From NCBI GenBank assembly GCA_001466705.2, contig LATX02000001.1, positions 2,046,001 to 2,110,000 on the forward strand: a stretch of DNA of 64,000 bases. The letters are read 5' to 3'. Made by a program: the position numbers and the translations under genes. Positions 58,617 through 64,000 of the stretch are shown here, piece after piece. Every line of letters begins with the position of its first letter. Within the stretch, counting starts at the first letter, position 1. This stretch comes from Moniliophthora roreri. Its lineage: Eukaryota > Basidiomycota > Agaricomycetes > Agaricales > Marasmiaceae. Under the pieces are notes generated by a model, which made no database searches, was not told where the DNA came from, and saw only the letters and a list, made by a program, of their open reading frames with translations.

Positions 58617-59641
58617 GCAAGTTTTCTTTCTTGGTTGCATATGATTTCTGTTTGAACTATTTCTACTTACCTGCCTTCTTGAAACTCACGACACATCCTC
58701 ATTTTCACCTTGCGTTCTCTCTGTAGCTAGTATCTGATATATACCTCTCTTCCGACTTCAAATCATGTAGCTTTATTTTTCCAACTGCGGCTAGTGTTGT
58801 CATGTTGTAGGTTTCTCTTTGGCTTCCTGAAATCACTTGATGCCTGAAATTTAGGGAACTGTTGATGCCCAGACGTGCAGTTAGACGTCAGATGAATCTC
58901 GGTCCGACCGAGTCTGAGTGTACGCGATACACTACACTCCCACGCCCACAAACCCTTATCCGACGATCGCAAAACTTGAATCCCGCTATCACGTCTCCAA
59001 GATCAAAGCACGTATTTCTCTGTTGATCGGTCTTTTGTAGGCAGATGTTAAACTCTGAGGCGCAGCGAATTTGGCCCTCTACAGTTCTACTACACGCCAA
59101 GTCTCGGTCCCGGGGGAGCTCAGTGAGTCTTAGAATGGTCAACCGGTGACGAGAAGACTTGAGGGGATGTCTCAATTGACTCTACTAACAGAATCTATCT
59201 TTCAAATGTGTTCTCCGGACGGTGTCGAGAATCGAGGTTGCCGATACTACTACATCTCAAATTCCGTCATAATATGTACCGGTCTCTCACTCCGAACGAT
59301 GGTCTGACGTGAATAAGATGCTAGGACGCGTACATATACGGCATATTTCACGTTGAGGGAAGTAAACGAAGTCAATCGAAGGTTTTTCCTGGAATGCTGT
59401 GTTCAAGTTTATCCGTACGATGTGGATGCAACGATTCATGGCTCGGATTCGGAGCAGCGGACTCTCTGGGGTCTGGGACGAGGATATGCCCGCACTCGTC
59501 AGCCTACAATAGCGCAGTCGCGATGCCGAGGTATTCTTGAATATATGCGACGTTCTTGCTAGATAGATAATGTACCTCAGTGCCATATTTACGAAATAAC
59601 AGTATCCCGACTTTCAAGGACTCCATAAAGAAAGTCCACAT
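58617..59641. other. Intergenic region without a recognised gene
   Basis: About 1 kb between convergent genes. Only short unsupported frames; no repeats recognised. Confidence 0.5.
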
Positions 59642-60746
59642 TCATAGGCATCCATCTGTTAATTCAATGATCAGCTCCGAAGGAAGACCAAAAGTTACCG
59701 CCCTACTTGGTACCGACTGCCCTACGGAATTGACCTTACTCTTCAAATCATTTGAAGAGCACAAAAGTCCCCTAACAAAAGCCTGTGCGACAACGTTTGC
59801 ACCCGCGGGCGACGTGTGAGTTTGATCCAAAGGGAAGTATGTGTTGACAGTCGACTGTCCCAGCTGGACGGGTAGATAGCAATAATGAGAACGCGAAAAC
59901 ACCACACGAGAAATCAACAGTACCTTGTTATATGCAGCCGCTGTATAAGCATAATGGTCTATGTAAGTCACCCCCGTACGACTAGCAGCCGTTTCGGCGT
60001 AGTCGACGAATCGGGGCCCAGCACTGATCGAACTTCCCGTCCAGTAGTTACTTGGCGTTTGACTGGAAACTATAGGAATGGCTCCTTTCGCTTTCAAAGC
60101 ATTGACAGCATTCTGGACGTAGTACGGGAAGGTGTGAATGATGAGCTGGCTTCCGCTGAGAAAAAAACGCGGTGAGTGGCTTGGGTTTCTTTGGCTTCCA
60201 GATTGAACTTACGTGGAAGTAGTGACGGTGGCGGTGGTGTCATATCCGTCCCCGTATGCACATTGGCGACCGTTATCTGTCGTGCCTGACTGCATGAATG
60301 ACTTAGGAAACGCTGTGAATCGAGCAGAGTCAGTCATGGAACTCACGAGTCCGTCGTTATGACCGAATTCGACGACTGGAATAAATGACTTAGGGATCGC
60401 TGTAAAATGAGCAGAGTCACGGAACTCACCAACATAGTCTCCAGACTTGACAGTGTTAATCAAGCTGTTGAAACGGCCTTCGTCGGTATAGCTTCGTGAA
60501 CTTCTTCCAGCAATTGCTGAATTGACCACAGGGATGCTCATGTACTGTTGCAAGTATTGACCCCAACCTGCCAGAATACACATGAGTAGGTTGACTAGGA
60601 GGCTGTAGACAAAGTAACAAACCATCAGTTCCCGAACCCCCTCCATTTCTAGCCATAGTCGAGTCTCCCGCGAGATAGACCGTCTGAGCTAGAACCGTTG
60701 AGCACACAGCCGTGATAACCAGGGCGAGATTACGCATGACGATCAT
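59642..60746 (-). CDS. Rhamnogalacturonan acetylesterase (CE12, SGNH), copy 1
   Basis: Secreted pectin side-chain deacetylase. The ATG at 60737 (or 60746) gives signal peptide [17 protein letters not shown], then [19 protein letters not shown] blocks: Ser in GDST, Gly in [12 protein letters not shown], Asn in EFGHND, and Asp/His in [10 protein letters not shown]. Other blocks are [15 protein letters not shown] and [20 protein letters not shown]. About six introns. Two of them (60376-60429 and 60290-60346) flank a 29-nt mini exon coding for the EFGHND block and are near-copies of each other. The tandem neighbour lacks both. The C-terminus (after [15 protein letters not shown]) differs from copy 2. 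Confidence 0.9.
60290..60346 (-). repeat. Duplicated intron, copy B (57 nt) in CE12 copy 1
   Basis: Runs from GTGAGTTCC to CAG. It differs from intron A by a GACT insertion and a few substitutions. Similarity ends at the splice sites; the flanking exon bases are unrelated. Confidence 0.85.
60376..60429 (-). repeat. Duplicated intron, copy A (54 nt) in CE12 copy 1
   Basis: Runs from GTGAGTTCC to CAG and shares CCTAAGTCATTYAT near its 3' end with copy B. Phase 1, whereas copy B is phase 0. Confidence 0.85.
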
Positions 60747-61240
60747 ATGATTAAGGTGTTACACAAGAACGTTGTCCTTTATAACTGGATGTGTTTAATG
60801 CATATGTCGCGGTCCGAGGAGGAAATATCGGTGAAAACTCTAGGCACATGTTCTCGATAGACTCATGACGCTCGGCGTTTGCGCTCGTACAAAGTCCCAA
60901 TTGTTCCTGGAGAAGCCAGAGAAGATGCGCTTGATCGCAGAACTACACACCACCATGCTAACGCCCCAGCTTCGCAATACCGACATATAAGCGATTCACA
61001 GCACATTGCAGTAAAAACAGATACGTACCGAAGTGCTGGATGTACACAGGCGACAGGTGGTCATCTTGCAGGTTACGCACGCGGTTACTCTAGTAATTTC
61101 GAAACACTTCGACCGACATATTGGCGGAGACAAGCTCGAGTTTCAAATGTCACAAAGAATACTAAGATGGACCCTTCTCTCCCGTGTCATTTACCATTAA
61201 CTAGACGACCTGTTACAGGCAACCGTCTATTGGCAAAGAA
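60747..61240. other. Intergenic between CE12 copies
   Basis: 494 bp spacer with the promoter of copy 1 and the 3' UTR of copy 2. No other feature. Confidence 0.5.
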
Positions 61241-62304
61241 TCAGCCAAGTATCTGGGCTAAATAGATGGGCTTACTTGGGACAGCTTGACCTGCGGAGTT
61301 CACTTTGCTCTTCAGAGTGCTTGAGCTGCAGAGCAAGCCTCTCACGAAGGCCTCAGCTTGAACCTTTGATGATGTCGTGAATTTTGCTAATTTCGGGTCC
61401 AACACAAAATGAAGGCTTACCTTTGCGCCAGCAGAATTGGTATGGAGATGATCATTAGGGTACATGGTGTTGGTGACCGATTGTCCTAGAACGGTGAAGG
61501 CCTAAAGGTATGAGCAAGTATGAGTCACAAATACAACGAGTCAGGAAACACATCAATATTATACTAACCTGACCACCATATCCGTTGTGATCTATGTACA
61601 CGATGCCTTTGCGAATCCCGATGCTCTTCGCATAATCCACGAACCGACTTCCGGTTACGATTTTACCGTTCGCCCAGTCATTAGTCGAGGTCAAGGAGGA
61701 GATGACGGGAGTGGCTCCCTTATCCACAATGGCCGTTATAGCATTCTCGATGTAGTACGCGAAGCTATGGATAACAATTGAACTCCCACTAAGCAGCTGC
61801 AGGTGAGTAAAAGGCCCTAACATTTGAGGTTATTAACGCTTTTACTCACTTTGCAGTTTTGACTGTTGCTGTAATATCATATCCATCGCCAACTGCTGTT
61901 TGCTTGCCGTTGTCGACTGCTCCAGCAGAAACATCATTGTGGCCGAATTCAAGGACCACGAAATCGCCTGCTTTCACCTGGCTGATGAGCGTGTTGAACC
62001 TAAAGAATCGCGTCATTCATATTGTCTGAATTCATTAAATGGACTCACAATCCGGATTCAGTGTAGGAACGCGAACTAGTTCCGCCAACAGCCAAATTCT
62101 TGACGGGAATGTTGAGGTAGTTGCCGAAGAAAACACCCCATCCTACATGAATGCTCATTAGCTTCTGAAGTACAACATCGCAACGAAATCCGCACCTTGC
62201 TGAGTATCACTATACTTGGCCATGGTGGAATCACCCGCCAGGTACACCGTTTGGCAAGTCGCAACGGCAACAAGAGGGAGGACGCTTGTAAATGTCAGCC
62301 GCAT
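61241..62304 (-). CDS. Rhamnogalacturonan acetylesterase (CE12, SGNH), copy 2
   Basis: The ATG at 62304 gives signal peptide MRLTFTSVLPLVAVATC, then [23 protein letters not shown] blocks: Ser in GDST, Gly in LAVGGTSSRSYT, Asn in VLEFGHND, and Asp/His in NDHLHTNSAGAK. The region GDFVVLEFGHNDVSAG is one uninterrupted exon, unlike copy 1. Further conserved text is GATPVISSLTSTNDW and RFVDYAKSIGIRKGIVYIDH. It ends at TGA 61241-61243. About five introns. Secreted; removes acetyl groups from rhamnogalacturonan I so that backbone lyases and hydrolases can act. A same-strand tandem duplicate of copy 1. Confidence 0.9.
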
Positions 62305-62898
62305 GGTGGAGTCAACGTTGGGTTAGGTCTGCTGAGCTCTCGGAGCCCTCGTTTAAATATCGGTAGGGCTGTTTGGCGGCACCCATTTTGCAACATTTAA
62401 GATGGTCAAATTTTGTCGTAAGCGCCGGCCATGGCATATTACATAATATAGTTCTGAATGCGACCTCCCAGCTGTATTGATCTGGACTTTCAGCCCTTAC
62501 AAGTATCCTAGTTACAGTCCAATAGCCACTAGTATTTAAAGACCATGCATCTATTCTAGTTCCTTATTTATTCTCTCTAAGTCTTCTCAACATCCCTCTC
62601 AAGCCTCATGACCTCGTCTTCGATCCTTTAGCAGAGGCTCGGACCCTTATCGTCTCGCGAACCAGCCCGATCCTCACACCAGCCCAGCGTCCGGATATCC
62701 CAAACGGTACCTTAAGATCGCAGTCCGCCACGGACCGTGTACAATCAGATGCAGAGGTCGATAAGAATAGTTAGTAACGGCCTATTTCCGCGAAGTGTTG
62801 CTGCTCGGAAAATATTTCGTGATTTTTGCGCATGATCTGTGCTGCATAATACAACGAGAGAACGAGAACTCGGAAGCACAATATGCCTGCCGTTGTGT
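62305..62898. other. Intergenic upstream of CE12 copy 2
   Basis: 594 bp holding the promoter of CE12 copy 2 and the 3' side of the GTPase gene. A frame near 62620-62760 (SRTSPILTPAQRPDIPNGTL) may be a decayed coding fragment of unknown origin. Confidence 0.4.
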
Positions 62899-64000
62899 TT
62901 ACTCTATGTCATCATCCGACTCTTCTTCGGACACTTCATCATCGACCTGCAGCGCTGCGAAGCGACTGCTGATGGTCTGACTCTTGACCGGGATAATATC
63001 ATCTCCATCTTGTTCGCTCCCATCCTCTCCACTGAGGTTTTCACTGTCCCAGTCGTCATCTCTGTCCTGAACTGTGTCATCTTCTTCATCAGAGCTTTCT
63101 TCGTCTCCCTCCCATAATCCTTTGCCCACAAGCCAGATACCTTTGCTTTTCTGCCCCGTCGATTCAAGTTCAATCGTTTCGGGCAAGGTACCTGGAGGCC
63201 AGAACGCCCAGGGGACCTTATTTTCGGCTAGCGCCCGCAGAACTGAAAAGAGTCATGGCGAAGCTCAGGGTTGAAGGTGTATGATTAACTTACTTGCATT
63301 CCCTGCTCTGTTCGTATCGGGTCGTCCTGCTTTCGCTGTAAGCCACCCCTTCTTGTCGGCATAGGCAACAAGGACATCCATGGCAGTCCATTGGATGAGT
63401 TCTGGCACTCTTGGGGTCATCCCTTCCCGCCAAGTACGTTTGTCCTCTTTGGGCGGCACCAGGGTACTGGGGTGTATGAGATCGAAGATTTCCTCGAGTG
63501 GCAAAAGTTGACATGCAAAATGAATACATGCTGGTATAGCTGGAAGCCTTGCGATTGGGAGTACGCCGCACAGAACCTGACCAACTCTCCAGAGAAATTA
63601 GAAACAATGATGCATGTTAAACATACCTGCATCTCCATAGGCACATAATTCGGCATGACGAGGCCGGGACAGTCAACGAGACGAATGTCTGATGTCCAAA
63701 ATAAGGTTTGGAAGTGCTTCGTCTGCAAGGCGAGGTAAAGCTGCGAGCCGTTATTCTAAGGGGGGAGATTGACCTTTCCTGGTGTTCTCGACGCCTTGAC
63801 TCTATGACTACCAAATAGAGCGTTTAATACTGCGATTCATAAGCACGTTGGCCTATGGATGAAAGTATGAAGCATACAGGAAGATTTTCCGACGTTGGGT
63901 TGACCTGTGCACGACATCAATCAAAGGATGAGGTGATGGGACTATTATCATACCAACTAGACCTATCGTCAGAAAAGGCGGCTCCTCCTGTGATTCCCCT
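62899..64000 (-). CDS. GNL1/MMR1-type circularly permuted GTPase, partial at right edge
   Basis: C-terminal part of a YRG/HSR1-MMR1-family GTPase; the gene enters from beyond the right edge. Blocks in order: LTIGLVG split by an intron from QPNVGKSS (G1), KASRTPGKTKHFQTL (G2 region), and DIRLVDCPGLVMPNYVPMEMQ (G3). A C-terminal region follows with QIPAIPACIHFACQLLPLEE, YADKKGWLTAKAGRPDTNRAG, and a very acidic tail EESSDEEDDTVQDRDDDW. It stops at 62899-62901. G4 and G5 should lie upstream (circular permutation) outside the window. The family includes Lsg1 (60S maturation) and GNL1; the GRPDTNRAGN C-terminal block suits either. About four short introns. Confidence 0.82.

Overview
This window looks like nuclear DNA of a filamentous Agaricomycete (mushroom-forming Basidiomycota). 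The reasons are many short GT-AG introns (about 45-65 nt), compact mostly single-copy genes on both strands, a divergent HD1/HD2 homeodomain pair of the basidiomycete mating-type kind, and agaric-style F-box/LRR fragments. No rRNA, tRNA, CRISPR or bacterial-type feature was recognised. I count about 21 protein-coding genes plus the two genes of a transposon.

Layout. 1-3349: 5' part of a PDR-type ABC drug exporter, cut by the left edge. 5159-8169: a PIF/Harbinger-like DNA transposon with perfect 72-bp inverted repeats, a DDE transposase gene carrying one in-frame stop, and an intact Myb/SANT-like accessory gene. 8758-12796: the HD (A) mating-type locus, HD1 and HD2 transcribed divergently from a 183-bp spacer. 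About 13535-16431: a decayed F-box/LRR gene split by a 547-bp TA-flanked MITE. 17457-32748: a housekeeping block (ARMH3/DUF1741 protein, RSC9, FBXO21-like protein, RRP1/Nop52, 5-hydroxyisourate hydrolase, NEDD8 E2 UBC12, a 2OG-Fe(II) oxygenase, an unknown probable membrane protein, and para-aminobenzoate synthase). 32964-44576: TTI1, dCMP deaminase and an ABCC/MRP transporter. 45242-58616: an EthD-like protein, two unknown proteins in a very tight head-to-head pair, a second MITE, VTA1, an arrestin-like protein and an HMG-box factor. 59642-62304: two tandem CE12 rhamnogalacturonan acetylesterases. 62899-64000: a GNL1/MMR1-type GTPase cut by the right edge.

How it fits together. The HD pair controls compatibility and dikaryon development. 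The pab gene about 18 kb from HD2 matches the classical linkage of A/A-alpha with pab1 in Coprinopsis and Schizophyllum. The usual neighbour MIP is not seen; a transposon and drug-transporter sequence lie on the HD1 side instead. The rest is general cell biology: ribosome biogenesis, chromatin remodelling, neddylation, ESCRT, TOR/PIKK assembly, purine, folate and dNTP metabolism, and pectin side-chain deacetylation.

Most unusual observations: (1) RRP1 and HIU hydrolase are divergent genes whose coding starts overlap by 17 bp. (2) One CE12 gene carries two adjacent, nearly identical introns that its tandem paralog lacks, an introner-like pattern. (3) Deleting the 547-bp MITE together with one TA restores the reading frame of the F-box gene it split. 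(4) The Harbinger element has perfect ends but a transposase stop and flanks of TTA/TAA rather than a clean 3-bp duplication.
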